A stretch of 64,000 bases of DNA, from assembly GCF_022698145.1 (NCBI RefSeq), contig NZ_JALDAX010000009.1:306716-370715 (forward strand), written 5' to 3'. The notes beneath the pieces were generated by a model, which searched no databases, had not been told where the DNA came from, and saw only the letters and a list, made by a program, of their open reading frames with translations. A program made the position numbers and the translations under genes. The stretch's first letter is position 1. Each line of letters opens with the position of its first letter. The DNA comes from Streptomyces spinosisporus. GTDB taxonomy: Bacteria > Actinomycetota > Actinomycetes > Streptomycetales > Streptomycetaceae. This document shows, in pieces, positions 34,692 to 50,546 of this stretch.

Positions 34692-37600
34692 TGCCGGCCC
34701 GGCCGCGCGTCGAGGACGTCCTGCCCCTGTCGCCCATGCAGGAGGGCATGGTCTTCCACGCGCTCTACGACGACCACGCCCCCGACGTCTACACCGGGCA
34801 GCTCACCCTCCGCCTCGACGGCCCGCTGGACCCCGACCGGATGCGCACCGCGGCCGGCGCCCTGCTCGCCCGGCACGCCAACCTGCGCGCCGCCTTCCGC
34901 ACCCAGCGCTCCGGGCGCCCGGTCCAGGTGGTCAGGAGCGCGGTCCGCACCCCCTGGGAGACGACCGACCTCACCGGACTGCCGGAGCGGGAGCGCGCCG
35001 CGGCCCTCGACCGGCTCCTCGCCGAGGACCGCGACCGGCGCTTCGACCTGGCCCGCCCGCCGCTGCTGCGCTTCCGGCTCGTGGCGTACGGCGAGCGGGA
35101 CCACCGGCTGGTGCTCTCCTCGCACCATCTGCTCTGGGACGGCTGGTCCGCCCCCGTCCTCGTGCGCGAGCTGTTCCAGCTCTACACATCGGGCGGTGAC
35201 GCCACCGCCCTGCCAAGGGTGCGGCCCTACCGCGACTATCTCGCCTGGCTGAACCGCCAGGACCACGAGGCCGCACGGCGGGCATGGAAGGTCGCGCTCA
35301 CGGGACTTGACGAGCCGTCACTGATCGCGCCGGAGGCCCGCGAGCGGCCGGCCGGACCGCCCGAGCGGCTGGTGGTGGAGCTGTCCGAGCGGGAGGCGGC
35401 GGCCCTGACCGCCACCGCCCGCGCGCACGGACTGACCGCCAGCACGGTGCTGCAGGGACTGTGGGCGGTGCTCCTCGGCAGGCTCACCGGCCGTACGGAC
35501 GTCGTCGTCGGCGCCACCGTCTCCGGCCGTGACGCGAACGTCCCCGGCATCGAGTCGATGGTGGGCCTCTTCATCAACACCCTGCCGGTCCGCGTGCAGT
35601 TGAGGCCCGCGGAACCGCTCGTCGACCTGCTCGTCCGCATCCAGTCCGAGCAGTCCGCCCTCCTGGACCACCAGTACCTCGGCCTCGCCGACATCCAGCG
35701 CGCCGCGGGGCACCCGGTGCTCTTCGACACCCTGCTGGTCTTCGAGAGCTACCCCATCGACGACGACGGCATCGCCGGCGCCCTCGACGGACTGCGGATG
35801 ACGGACGTCTCCGTACGGGACGCCACGCACTACCCGCTGACCCTCACCGCCCTGCCCGGCACCGGCCTCACCCTGACCTTCAGCCACCGGCCGGACGTCC
35901 TGGACCATGCGGCCGTGGTGCGCGTCGCGGAGCAACTCCGCACGCTGATCGACGACTTCACGCACCACCCGGACCGGCCCGTGGCCCGGCTGTCCGCGCC
36001 GGCACCGCACGAGCAGGACACCGACCGCCCCCTGTCCCACCCGGCGGTGCGCGCCCTCTTCGAGGAACAGGCCGCCCGCACGCCCGGGGCACCGGCCGTC
36101 CTGCATGGCGACACCACCCTCACCTACGCCGAACTCGACCTGCGCGCCGCCCGGTTGGCCGCCGCGCTGACCGCCCGCGGAGCCGGGCCCGAGTCCGTGG
36201 TGGCCGTCGCCCTGTCCAGGAGCCCCGACCTGGTGACCGCCCTGCTGGCGGTGCTGAAGGCGGGCGCCGCCTGTATGCCCGTCGACCCGGCCTACCCCGC
36301 CGAGCGGATCGCCCTCATGCTCGGCGACGCCACGCCCGAGCTGGTGATCTGCGAGCCGGACACGGCCCGGCGGTTCGGCATCACCCCGGAGTCGGTGTGT
36401 CCGCCCGACGCGTCGGCCGACCCGCGCGCGGCGCGCCCGCCGCTGTCACCCGAGAACCTCGGCTACGTCATCTTCACCTCCGGCTCCACCGGCCGCCCGA
36501 AGGCCGTGCTCGGCACCCAGCGGGCACTCGCCAACCGGTTGGTCTGGGGCCGGGAACTCCAGGACGACGGGGCAGCGGGTGTGCGCCTGGCCAAGAGCCC
36601 GGTCAGCTTCATCGACGGCCTGACCGAACTCCTCGGCGCACTGGTCACCGGCGACACCCTGGTCCTCGCCGACGACGAGACCGCGTCGGACCCGTCCGCC
36701 CTCGCGGCGCTCGCCGACACACGAGGGGCCACCGTGCTCACCGCGGTCCCCAGCCTCTACTCCACCCTCCTCGAATCGTCCCCGCCGCACTCCTTCGGCA
36801 CCGTCCGTACCTGGATCTCCAGCGGCGAACCACTCACCGCGGACCTCGCCGGGGCGATCACCCGCAACTGGCCCGGGGCCGACCTGGTCAATCTGTACGG
36901 CTGCTCCGAGGCCGCGGGCGACAGCCTGATGCACCGCTACGACGGAGACGGCGCGGGGGAGCGCTACGCCGGCGGCGGGAAGCGCGACGACGGCGGCGGG
37001 AAGCGCGACGACGGCGATGGGAAGCGCGACGACGGCGACAGGAAGACCGTCCCGCTGGGCAGGCCCATCGCCAAAACACGGGTGCGGGTGCTGGACCCGT
37101 TCCTGCGGCCCGCACCCGTCGGCGCGACGGGCGAGCTGTATCTCGCCGGAGACGGACTTGCCCGCGGCTACCTCGGCCAACCGGCCCGCACCGCCGAACG
37201 CTTCGTCGCAGACCCCTACGGCCCGCCCGGCAGCCGCCTGTACCGCACCGGCGACCTGGCGGCCCTGCGCGCCGACGGCACCGTGGAGTTCCGCGGCCGG
37301 GCCGACGACCAGGTCAAGATCAGGGGATTCCGGGTGGAGCCCGGCGAGATCGAGGCGGCCGCCCGCACTCTGCCGGGCGTGCGCCGAGCCGCGGTCGTGG
37401 CCAGGCGGGACGGCCCCGGCCCCGCGCGCCTGGTGGCGTACGCCGTACCGGAAGAGGGAGCAGCGCCACCCGAACCCCTGGCCCTGCGCCGGGCGTTGGC
37501 GGACAAGCTCCCCGCCCACCTCGTACCGTCCGCCGTCGTCCTGGTCGACGCCCTGCCACTCACGCCCAGCGGCAAGCTGGACCGCCGCGCCCTGCCCGCC

Positions 37601-37954
37601 CCCGACTTCACGGAGGCCGTCGGCTTCGAACCACCGCGCACTGAGCGGGAGAAGGTGCTGTGCGGGCTGTTCGCGGAGGTGCTCGGGCTCGAACAGGTCG
37701 GCGTGCACGACGACTTCTTCGAACTCGGCGGCGACAGCATCGTCTCCGTACGGCTGGCCGACCGGGCCCGCAGAGCGGGGCTCGGGCTCTCGCCCCGGGA
37801 CGTGTTCACCCGTCGCACCCCGGCGGGACTCGCGGCAGCCGTACCCGACGAACCCCCGTCACCCCACGAGGAGTTCACCGCGAGTGCGGCACCCCTGGTG
37901 TCGCTCAGCGCGGCACAGCTCGACAACGTCAAGGCGAGGTGGAGGGCCCGATGA
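34691..37954 (+). CDS. NRPS1: C-A-PCP module, predicted beta-alanine
   Basis: 1087 residues. Condensation domain (about 6-433) with active site HHLLWDG and an opening LPLSPMQEGMVFHALYDD typical of DCL-type domains that follow an epimerising module. Adenylation domain (456-966) with YVIFTSGSTGRPK, GELYLAGDGLARGYLG, YRTGDLAALR and SGKLDRRAL. The specificity residues, aligned by eye to PheA, read I-D-T-T-I-S-L-G-D-K; Asp is at 236 rather than 235, as in beta-alanine domains (consensus V-D-x-V-I-S-x-G-D-K). PCP (983-1050) with LGGDSIVSVRL. A tandem-repeat insert of about 26 residues (761-786) lies between A5 and A6. It ends with no thioesterase. Confidence 0.92.
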   Translation: MPARPRVEDVLPLSPMQEGMVFHALYDDHAPDVYTGQLTLRLDGPLDPDRMRTAAGALLARHANLRAAFRTQRSGRPVQVVRSAVRTPWETTDLTGLPERERAAALDRLLAEDRDRRFDLARPPLLRFRLVAYGERDHRLVLSSHHLLWDGWSAPVLVRELFQLYTSGGDATALPRVRPYRDYLAWLNRQDHEAARRAWKVALTGLDEPSLIAPEARERPAGPPERLVVELSEREAAALTATARAHGLTASTVLQGLWAVLLGRLTGRTDVVVGATVSGRDANVPGIESMVGLFINTLPVRVQLRPAEPLVDLLVRIQSEQSALLDHQYLGLADIQRAAGHPVLFDTLLVFESYPIDDDGIAGALDGLRMTDVSVRDATHYPLTLTALPGTGLTLTFSHRPDVLDHAAVVRVAEQLRTLIDDFTHHPDRPVARLSAPAPHEQDTDRPLSHPAVRALFEEQAARTPGAPAVLHGDTTLTYAELDLRAARLAAALTARGAGPESVVAVALSRSPDLVTALLAVLKAGAACMPVDPAYPAERIALMLGDATPELVICEPDTARRFGITPESVCPPDASADPRAARPPLSPENLGYVIFTSGSTGRPKAVLGTQRALANRLVWGRELQDDGAAGVRLAKSPVSFIDGLTELLGALVTGDTLVLADDETASDPSALAALADTRGATVLTAVPSLYSTLLESSPPHSFGTVRTWISSGEPLTADLAGAITRNWPGADLVNLYGCSEAAGDSLMHRYDGDGAGERYAGGGKRDDGGGKRDDGDGKRDDGDRKTVPLGRPIAKTRVRVLDPFLRPAPVGATGELYLAGDGLARGYLGQPARTAERFVADPYGPPGSRLYRTGDLAALRADGTVEFRGRADDQVKIRGFRVEPGEIEAAARTLPGVRRAAVVARRDGPGPARLVAYAVPEEGAAPPEPLALRRALADKLPAHLVPSAVVLVDALPLTPSGKLDRRALPAPDFTEAVGFEPPRTEREKVLCGLFAEVLGLEQVGVHDDFFELGGDSIVSVRLADRARRAGLGLSPRDVFTRRTPAGLAAAVPDEPPSPHEEFTASAAPLVSLSAAQLDNVKARWRAR
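36971..37048 (+). repeat. in-frame 21-bp tandem repeat inside the NRPS1 adenylation domain
   Basis: Three full 21-bp units (36971-36991, 36992-37012, 37013-37033) and a partial fourth encode GGGKRDD, GGGKRDD, GDGKRDD and GDRK. The first two units are identical at DNA level, so the expansion is recent. It lies between A5 (YGCSEAAGDSLMHRY) and KTVPLGRPI of A6, in what should be a surface loop. Confidence 0.9.
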
Positions 37955-37993
37955 AGGCGCGGAGGACCCGATGAAGGCGAGGTGGAGGACCCG
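37931..37993 (+). repeat. tandemly triplicated junction with two overlapping mini-ORFs between NRPS1 and NRPS2
   Basis: Units of 23, 20 and 23 bp, each with AAGGCG, GGAGG and CCCGATG, repeat the last codons of NRPS1. The NRPS1 stop overlaps ATG 37951 (ATGA), which opens MKARRTR and stops at 37974. That stop overlaps ATG 37971 (MKARWRTR), whose stop at 37995-37997 overlaps ATG 37994 of NRPS2. Each ATG has its own GGAGG 5 bases upstream. Confidence 0.85.
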
Positions 37994-42558
<4,565 letters not shown>

Positions 42559-42562
<4 letters not shown>

Positions 42563-45500
42563 CGCAGACCCACGCCGGAGCCCCCGCCGACCTCGCGGCC
42601 CGCAAGCGTGAACTGCTGCGCCGCAGGCTGGAGACCGCGGGCCTGGCGGACACCGCGGCCCGATCCGAGCACATACCCCCGCGGCCCGCCGACGCCGGGC
42701 GGCTCCCGCTGTCGTACGCCCAGTCACGCATGTGGCTGCTCCAGCAACTCGACCCGGACAGCCCCGCCTACAACGTCTGCCTGGCCATCCGGCTGCGCGG
42801 CCCACTGGACTCGGCGGCGCTGCGCACGGCCCTCCAGGGTCTCGTCGACCGGCACGAAGTCCTACGCACCCGCTACCCGGCCACGGACGACGGAGTGCCG
42901 GAGCAGGTCGTCGACCCAGCCGCGCAGGTGCACTTCGGCACGATCGACCTCGGGGAGCTGTCCGAGGCCGAACAGGAGCGCCAGGCAGTCGAGTTGGCCC
43001 GCCGCGAATCCGCGACGGCGTTCGACCTGACCGCCGACCACCCGCTCCGGGCCCTGCTGATCCGCCGCTCCGACCAGGACCACACCCTCGTCCTGACCGT
43101 GCATCACATCGCCTGGGACGGCGGCACGTTCAACGCCCTCTCCCGCGATCTGAGCGCGCTGTACCGGGCGGCCACCACAAGCACACCCGCCGGCCTCGAA
43201 CCGCTGCCCCTGCAGTACGCCGACTTCGCGCGCTGGCAGCGCGGAACCTGGACCGGCGAGCGGCTCGCCGGGCATCTCGACCACTGGCGCGCGGCCCTGG
43301 TCCCGCCGCCCCGTCCGCTCGCCCTGCCCACCGACGCCCCGCGCAGCGCCCGGCCCACCGCACGAGGCGACCGGCGCTTCCACACCTTCGCGCCGGACGT
43401 CACCGAACGGCTCACCGCCTTCGCACGCAACACCGGTGCCACGCCGTTCATGGTCCTGCTCGCCGGCCTGTCCGCCCTCCTGCACCGCGTCACGGGCGCG
43501 ACGGACATCCCCGTCGGGTCGGCCGTGATGAGCCGAGACCTGCCCGGCCTGGAGAAACTGGTCGGCAACTTCGGCAACACCCTCGCCCTGCGCGCCGACC
43601 TCGACGGCGACCCCGCGTTCGGTGAACTCGTCGAGCGGGTCAAGCAGTTGTGCACCGACGCCTACGCCCACCAGGACATGCCCTTCGACCGGCTGGTGGA
43701 GGAGCTGCGCCCGGAACGGCAGCCGGGCCGCTCCGTCTACTTCGACGTCATGCTGCTCTTCCTCACCCAGGGCCTCGAGGGGCCCCGGCTGCCGGGCGTG
43801 ACGGCCGAATGGGAGACCGTCCACAACGACACCACGCAGTTCGACCTCTCCCTGGAGGCCTTCCTCACCGGCGGACACCTGCGCATCGAGGCCACCTACC
43901 GCAGCGAACTCTTCACCCCGGACACCGTCGACCGACTGCTCCGGCACCTGGAGACCCTGCTCGGCGCGGCCCTCACCGGTCCCGAACTCGCCCTGTCCCG
44001 GCTGCCGTTGATGACCGACACGGAACAGTGCGTCGTCCTGGAGGAGTGGAACGCCACCGCGCACCCCGTGCCGGTCACGACCCTCACCGAGCTGCTGGAC
44101 CGGCAACCGACGCGCACCCCCGACGCACTCGCGCTCATCGCCGAGTCGACCGTCCTCGACCACGCCGAACTGCACGCCCGCGCCAACCGCCTCGCCCGGC
44201 TGCTGATCGCACACGGAGTGGGCCCCGAGGGCCTCGTGGGCGTGGCCCTGGACCGCGGCCCCGACCTGGTGGTGGCCCTGCTCGCCGTGCTCAAGGCAGG
44301 CGGCGCCTACCTGCCGCTGGACACCGGATACCCGGCCGAACGGCTGGCGTTCATGATCGAGGACTCCGCTCCCGCACTCGTGGTGACGACCCGCGACACC
44401 CTGCCCGCACACGGGGCCCCCGAGCTGCTGCTCGACGACCCCGCCGTGACGGAGCGGCTCGCCGCCGCCGACGCGGCCCAGCTCACCGACCCGGAACGCC
44501 TGCGGCCCCTGCGCCCCGACCACCCCGCCTACGTCATCTACACGTCGGGCTCCACCGGCCGCCCCAAGGGCGCCGTCGTCTCGCACGCCGCCATCGTCAA
44601 CCGGCTGCTGTGGATGCGGGACACGTACGGACTGGAGCCCGGTGACCGGGTGCTGCAGAAGACCCCGGCGAGCTTCGACGTCTCCGTGTGGGAGTTCTTC
44701 TGGCCCCTGATCACCGGAGCGGCCCTCGTCCTCGCCCGGCCGGGCGGCCACCGCGACCCCGGCCATCTCGCCGAGCTGATCCGCGAACAGGGCGTCACCA
44801 CCGCCCACTTCGTGCCCTCCATGCTGCGCGTCTTCCTCGACGACCCCGCGGCCGAGCACGTCAGGGGCGTCCTGCGCCGGGTGGTGTGCAGCGGCGAGGC
44901 CCTGCCCGCCGAACTCGCCGAACGCTGCACCCGAGTCCTCGACGGCACCGAACTCCACAACCTCTACGGCCCCACCGAGGCGGCCGTCGACGTCACCGCC
45001 TGGCCGTGCGCCGAGGGCACGCGGTCCGCGGCGGGTTCCGTACCGATCGGCCGCCCGGTGTGGAACACCCGCACCCTCGTCCTGGACGGCTCGCTGCGGC
45101 CGGTGCCGGCCGGAGTGCCCGGCGAGCTGTACCTGGGCGGCACCCAACTCGCCCGCGGCTACCTCCACCGGCCGGGGCTGACCGCGTCCCGCTTCGTCGC
45201 GGACCCGTACGGCCCGCCCGGCGCCCGCCTCTACCGCACCGGGGACCTGGTGCGCTGGACGGCGCGGGGCGCGCTGGAGTTCCTCGGCAGGACCGACGAC
45301 CAGATCAAGATCCGCGGCTTCCGGGTGGAGCCGGGCGAGACGGAGGCCGCCGCCGCGGCCCTGCCCGGCGTGTCCCAGGCCGCGGTGACCGTCCGGCCCG
45401 AAGAGGCGCAACTGGTCGCCTACGTCGTCCCGCAGCCGGGCGCCCGTCTCCAGCCCCTCCAGGTCCGGCAGGACCTCACGGCCACACTGCCCGACCATCT

Positions 45501-48500
45501 GCTGCCCTACGCCGTGGTGGTCCTGGACGCCCTGCCGCTGACCCCCAACGGCAAACTGGACCGCGCCGCCCTGCCCGCCCCAGACCTCTCCGACCTCACC
45601 ACCGCGACCGCGCCCCGCACCGAGGCGGAGGCCACGCTCTGCGCGCTCTTCGCCGACCTGCTGGGCCTGCCCGCCGTCGGCATCCATGACGAGTTCTTCG
45701 CCCTCGGCGGCCACTCGGTGCTGGCCACCCGCCTGGTCGCCCGCATCCGGGCCGAACTCGGCATCGTCGTACCGCTGCGAGCCGTCTTCGACACCCCGAC
45801 CCCGGCCGCGCTCGCACCGCTCCTGAACGCGCCGTCCGACCCGCGGTCCGAACTGCGGCCGCGCGAACGGCCAGGGACGATCCCGCTGTCCTCCGCCCAG
45901 GCCAGGCTGTGGTTCATGTACCGGCTGGAGGGCCCGAGCCCCACCTACAACATCCACACGGCCCTCCACCTCACCGGACGGCTCGACGCCGAGGCTCTAC
46001 GGGCCGCCCTGAACGACGTCGTGGCGCGCCACGAGTCCCTGCGCACGGTCTTCCCCGACGACGACGGCACCCCCCGGCAGGCCGTCCTGCCACCCCAGGA
46101 CGTGACCGTCCCCTTCGCCGTCGTGCCCGCCGATGCGGAAGAGCTGGACGACCTGATGCGGGACGCGGCCGGATACTGCTTCGCGCTGGACGCCGAGATC
46201 CCCGTACGCGCGACGCTGTTCTCCCTCGCGCCCGACGAGCACGTCCTGCTGCTGCTCGTCCACCACATCGCCACCGACGGCTGGTCGGAGCAGCCGCTGC
46301 TGACCGACCTGGAGACCGCCTACACCGCCCGCCTGGCCGGCGCCGCCCCGAATTGGCCGCCCCTGCCCGTGCAGTACGCCGACTACACGCTCTGGCAGCA
46401 GCGCACCGAGACCGACGATCAACTGGCCTACTGGCAACAGGCGTTGGCCGGTCTGCCCGAGGAACTCCAGCTGCCCGTCGACCGGCCCCGGCCCGCCGTC
46501 GCCGGACACCGGGCCGGTGCCGTCGACTTCACGCTCGACGCCGAGGTCCACGCGCTGCTGCGCCGGCTCGCCGCGGAGACCGGCGGCACCACGTTCATGG
46601 CGCTGCAGGCGGCGCTCGCCGTTCTGCTCGGCCGGCTGGGCGCGGGCGACGACATCCCGCTGGGCTCACCCGTCGCCGGACGCGGGGACACCGCCCTCGA
46701 CGACCTCGTGGGCCTCTTCGTCAACACCCTGGTGCTGCGCACGGACATCTCCGGTAACCCCACGTTCCGTACGCTGCTGGCCCGGGTGCGTGAGGCCGAC
46801 GTGGACGCGTACGCCCACCAGGACCTGCCCTTCGAGCAGTTGGTGGACGCGCTCGCACCCACCCGCTCCATGGGCCGCCACCCGCTGTTCCAGGTGATGC
46901 TCGCCCACCAGCAAGCCCCGGACGACACAAGGGAGTTCGCGGGCCTGACCCTGCGCGAGCTGCGTGTCGACCTCTACACCGCCAAGACCGACCTGGCCTT
47001 CCACCTGTTCGAGCGGGCGGAGGCCGAGGGGATCGAGGGATCGCTGGTCTACAGCCGCGACCTCTACGACCTGGGCACCGCACAGGACATGACGGAACGC
47101 TTCGTCCGGCTCGTCGGCGAACTCGCCAGCGAGCCGGACCGGCCCGTGGGCACGGCCGACGTGCTCCTCCCGCGCGAGCGGTCGCTGCTCCTCGGGGAAT
47201 GGAACGACACCGCGCACCCCATGCCCGCCGCCACGCTCACCGCGCTGGTCGAGGAACAGGCCGCCCGCACACCGGACCTCACCGCCGTCGAGTACGGCAC
47301 CGAGGACGGCCCGTCGCTGACGTACGCCGAACTCAACGCCCGCGCCAACGCCCTTGCCGCGCGGCTCACTTCACTCGGCGTCGGCCCCGAACGCCGTGTC
47401 GGCGTCCATCTCGAACGCTCCGTCGAGATGGTCGTCGGACTCCTCGCGATCCTCAAGGCGGGCGGCGCCTTCGTGCCGCTGGAACCCTCCTGGCCCGCCC
47501 GCCGGATCGCCGAGGTGTGTCGCAGCGCCGACCTGACCGCCGTACTGGGGAGTTCGGGCGACGCGATCGAGGGCCCGCCGGTCGTCGAGGTCGACCTGAG
47601 CGGGCCCGTGCCGGACGCCGCCGACCCGGGCATCGCCGTCGACCCCGAATCACTCGCCTACGTCATCCACACCTCCGGCTCCACCGGCGTGCCCAAGGGC
47701 GCGATGATCCGGCACCGGGCGATCACGCACCGGCTGCTGTGGCAGCGCGGCCTGCTCGGCTTCGGCCCGTCCGACGCCGCCCTGTTCAAGGCGCCGCTCG
47801 GATTCGACATCTCCATCAACGAGATCTTCCTGCCGCTGGTCAACGGCGGCCGCGTGGTGATCTCGGAGCCCGGCGGCGAACGGGACGTCGACTATTTGCT
47901 GGACACCGTCGAACGGCACCGGGTGACCTTCACCTACCTGGTCTCCTCGATGCTCGATCTGCTGCTGGAACAGGACGGATTCGCGCACCGGGCACGGTCG
48001 CTCAAACACGTGTGGTGCGGCGGCGAGGTCCTCACCCCCGAGCTGTTCGCCCGCTTCCGGGCGGCGAGCCCGGCGGTGATGTACCACGGCTACGGGCCCG
48101 CCGAGGCCACCATCGGCGTCAGCCATGTCGTCTACCGCACCGGCGCGATCCGCAGCGCCGTCTCCATCGGCCGCCCCAACGGCAACACACGGCTGTACGT
48201 CCTCGACGAACGTCTGCGGCCCACCCCGATCGGTGTGCCCGGTGAGCTGTACGCGGGCGGGGTCTATCTCGGCCGCGGCTATGTGAACGACCCCCGCCGC
48301 ACCGCCGACCACTGGGTGGCCGACCCCTTCGGCCCACCCGGCGAACGGCTCTACCGCACCGGCGACCTGGTGCGCTGGCAGCGCGACGGCACCCTGGAGT
48401 TCCTGGGCCGCGCCGACAACCAGATCAAGATCCGCGGTATGCGGGTCGAGCTGGAGGAGATCGAAGCCGTCCTCGAACAGCACCCGGGCGTGCGGCGCGC

Positions 48501-50529
48501 GGTCGTCGTCCTCAGGGAGGACGCCCCGGGAGTCAGGCAACTGGCCGGGTACTGCCTGGCCGCGCGCGACCCGCAGCTGCTCGCCGACCTGCGCGGTTGG
48601 CTGCAGGAGCGGCTCCCCGAGCACATGGTGCCCCGCACGCTCACCGTCCTGGACGCCTTCCCGCTGCTGCCCTCGGGCAAGGTCGACCGCACGAGCCTGC
48701 CCGCCCCCGAGAGCACGGCCACGGCGGCGACGCGGGAGCCCGCGAACGCACGCGAGCGGCAGCTGACCGAACTCTTCGCGACCGTGCTCGGACTGACCGC
48801 CGTCGACGTGGACGCCAACTTCTTCGCACTCGGCGGCGACAGCATCGTCTCCATCCGGCTCGTCACCCTGGCCCGCAAGGCGGGCCTCGCCATCAGCCCG
48901 CGCCAAATCTTCCAGACACCCACCCCGGCGGGCCTCGCCGCGGCGGCGGACTACCCCGAACGCACCGCACCCGCCCCGGCCGACGACCCCTTGGGCGAAC
49001 TGGACCTCACCCCCGTCATGCACTGGGCCGCAGGCCCGGGCGGTTCCTACGACGGCCTCGCCCAGGCGGTCCTGCTGGTCACCCCGCCCGGACTCACCCA
49101 CGACAGGCTCACCTCCGTACTGCGGACCGTCGTGAACCGGCACGACATGCTGCGCGCCCGGCTCACGGAGCAGGCCCGGCTGCTGGTGCCGGAAGAAGCG
49201 GAGGTACGCGTCACCCGAGTGACCGGCCTGACCGGCGCCGACCTGGAACAGCACCTCGCCGCCGCTGCCGACCGTCTCGACCCGTACGCCGGCCACATGC
49301 TGGAGGCCGTCTGGTTCGAGCCGGAGGACTTCGAGCCGGGGGACTTCGAGCCGGAGGACTCCGAGTCGGCGAACACGGCCACGGGCCGTCTGCTGCTGGT
49401 CGCGCATCACCTCGTCGTGGACGGTGTGTCCTGGCGGATCGTCTGCGCCGACCTCGCGGAGGTCTGGGCGGGCCGGAGCCCGTCGCCCCGGGGCACCTCG
49501 TTCCGCACCTGGAGTAGGCTGCTCGCCGAGGAGGCCCGCAAGCCGGCCCGGGTGCGCGAACTGCCCTGGTGGACCGAGGCGTTGACCGGCGCACGGCCCC
49601 TGCTGGACCGTTCCCCCGATCCGGACCGCGACACGGCGCGGACGCTTCGGGAACACACCCTCGTCCTGCCCGCCGACGTCACCGACCCACTGCTGACGAC
49701 GGTCCCCGCCGCATACCGCGCCGGCGTCCCCGACCTGCTGCTGACCACCCTGGCGCTGGCGGCTGCGGCCCGGCGCGAGGAACACGGCGACCTCACGAAC
49801 CGCTCGCTCCTCGTCGGAGTGGAGGGCCACGGCCGCGAGGAGAGCATCGCGGACGGCGTGGACCTGTCGGCGACCGTCGGATGGTTCACCACGTTCCACC
49901 CGGTGGCCGTCGACCCCGGCCCGCTGGACCTCGACGACGCGCTGGACGGCGGTGCGGCAGCGGGCGTCGCGCTGAAGCGCGTCAAGGAGCAACTGCGCGC
50001 CGTACCCGACCACGGACTCGGGTACGGCCTGCTGCGCCACCTCAACCCCGACACCGCACCGGCCCTGGAACAACTCCCGCAACCGCAGGTCGTCTTCAAC
50101 TACCTCGGCCGGTTCACGGCGGCCGACGCGGGCGGGCAGACCGGGCAGTCCGGGCAGCCCTGGGAACTCGCCCCCGAGGCCCCGATGCTGCGCATACCGC
50201 CGAGCGGGGACCGGCCCGTGCCGTTCGCGCTTGAGATCAACGCGGTCACCGTCGAGACGGGCGCCGGCGCACGGCTGCACATCTCCGCCGCCTGGCCCGA
50301 CGCCTTCCTCGACCCGGACGAGTCCGGACGGCTGCTGGCGCTGTGGGAACGGGCCCTGCGCGGACTCGCCCGGCACGCCGAGGCCGCACCGGCGGGCGGA
50401 CTCACCCCGTCCGACCTGCCCCTGGTCGAGCTGGCCCAGGACGACATCGACGACTTCGAGAACGACGACCTCGAGCACGACGACCTCGACAGCGACGACT
50501 TCGACGACTTCGAGAACGACACCTTCTGA
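42559..50529 (+). CDS. NRPS3: C-A-PCP-C-A-PCP-E, predicted Ser then N5-formyl-N5-hydroxyornithine
   Basis: 2656 residues. C1 (about 47-477), LCL type (YAQSRMWLLQQLDP), HHIAWDG. A1 (510-1000), code read as D-V-W-H-V-S-L-V-D-K, a serine code. PCP1 (1014-1084) LGGHSVLATRL. C2 (1107-1530), HHIATDG. A2 (1560-2044), code D-I-N-Y-W-G-G-I-G-K, identical to the N5-formyl-N5-hydroxyornithine code of coelichelin synthetase. PCP2 (2060-2124) LGGDSIVSIRL. E domain (2147-2587) with canonical HHLVVDGVSWR and EGHGREES. An acidic tail of about 30 residues ends the protein. The GTG start at 42559 overlaps the NRPS2 stop (GTGA). The formyltransferase and monooxygenase in the cluster supply the modified ornithine. 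Confidence 0.93.
49315..49359 (+). repeat. 15-bp in-frame repeat inside the NRPS3 E domain
   Basis: Three 15-bp units encode FEPED, FEPGD and FEPED, followed by a partial SES unit. Units 1 and 3 are identical. They add about 15 acidic residues in a loop just before the strand leading to the HHLVVDG active site. Confidence 0.85.
50440..50529 (+). repeat. acidic repetitive C-terminal tail of NRPS3
   Basis: The last 30 residues consist of Asp-rich units such as DDFEND (twice) and DDLEHDDLDS, encoded by repeated GACGAC blocks. Its charge suits a docking helix for a basic partner surface; the partner is not identified. Confidence 0.7.
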
Positions 50530-50546
50530 CCCCAGCGGAGGAACCG

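Noticed and set aside
36971..37048. CRISPR-like array
   Set aside because: The units are contiguous with no spacers and are in frame within an NRPS; it is a coding tandem repeat. The same holds for the other tandem repeats in the cluster.
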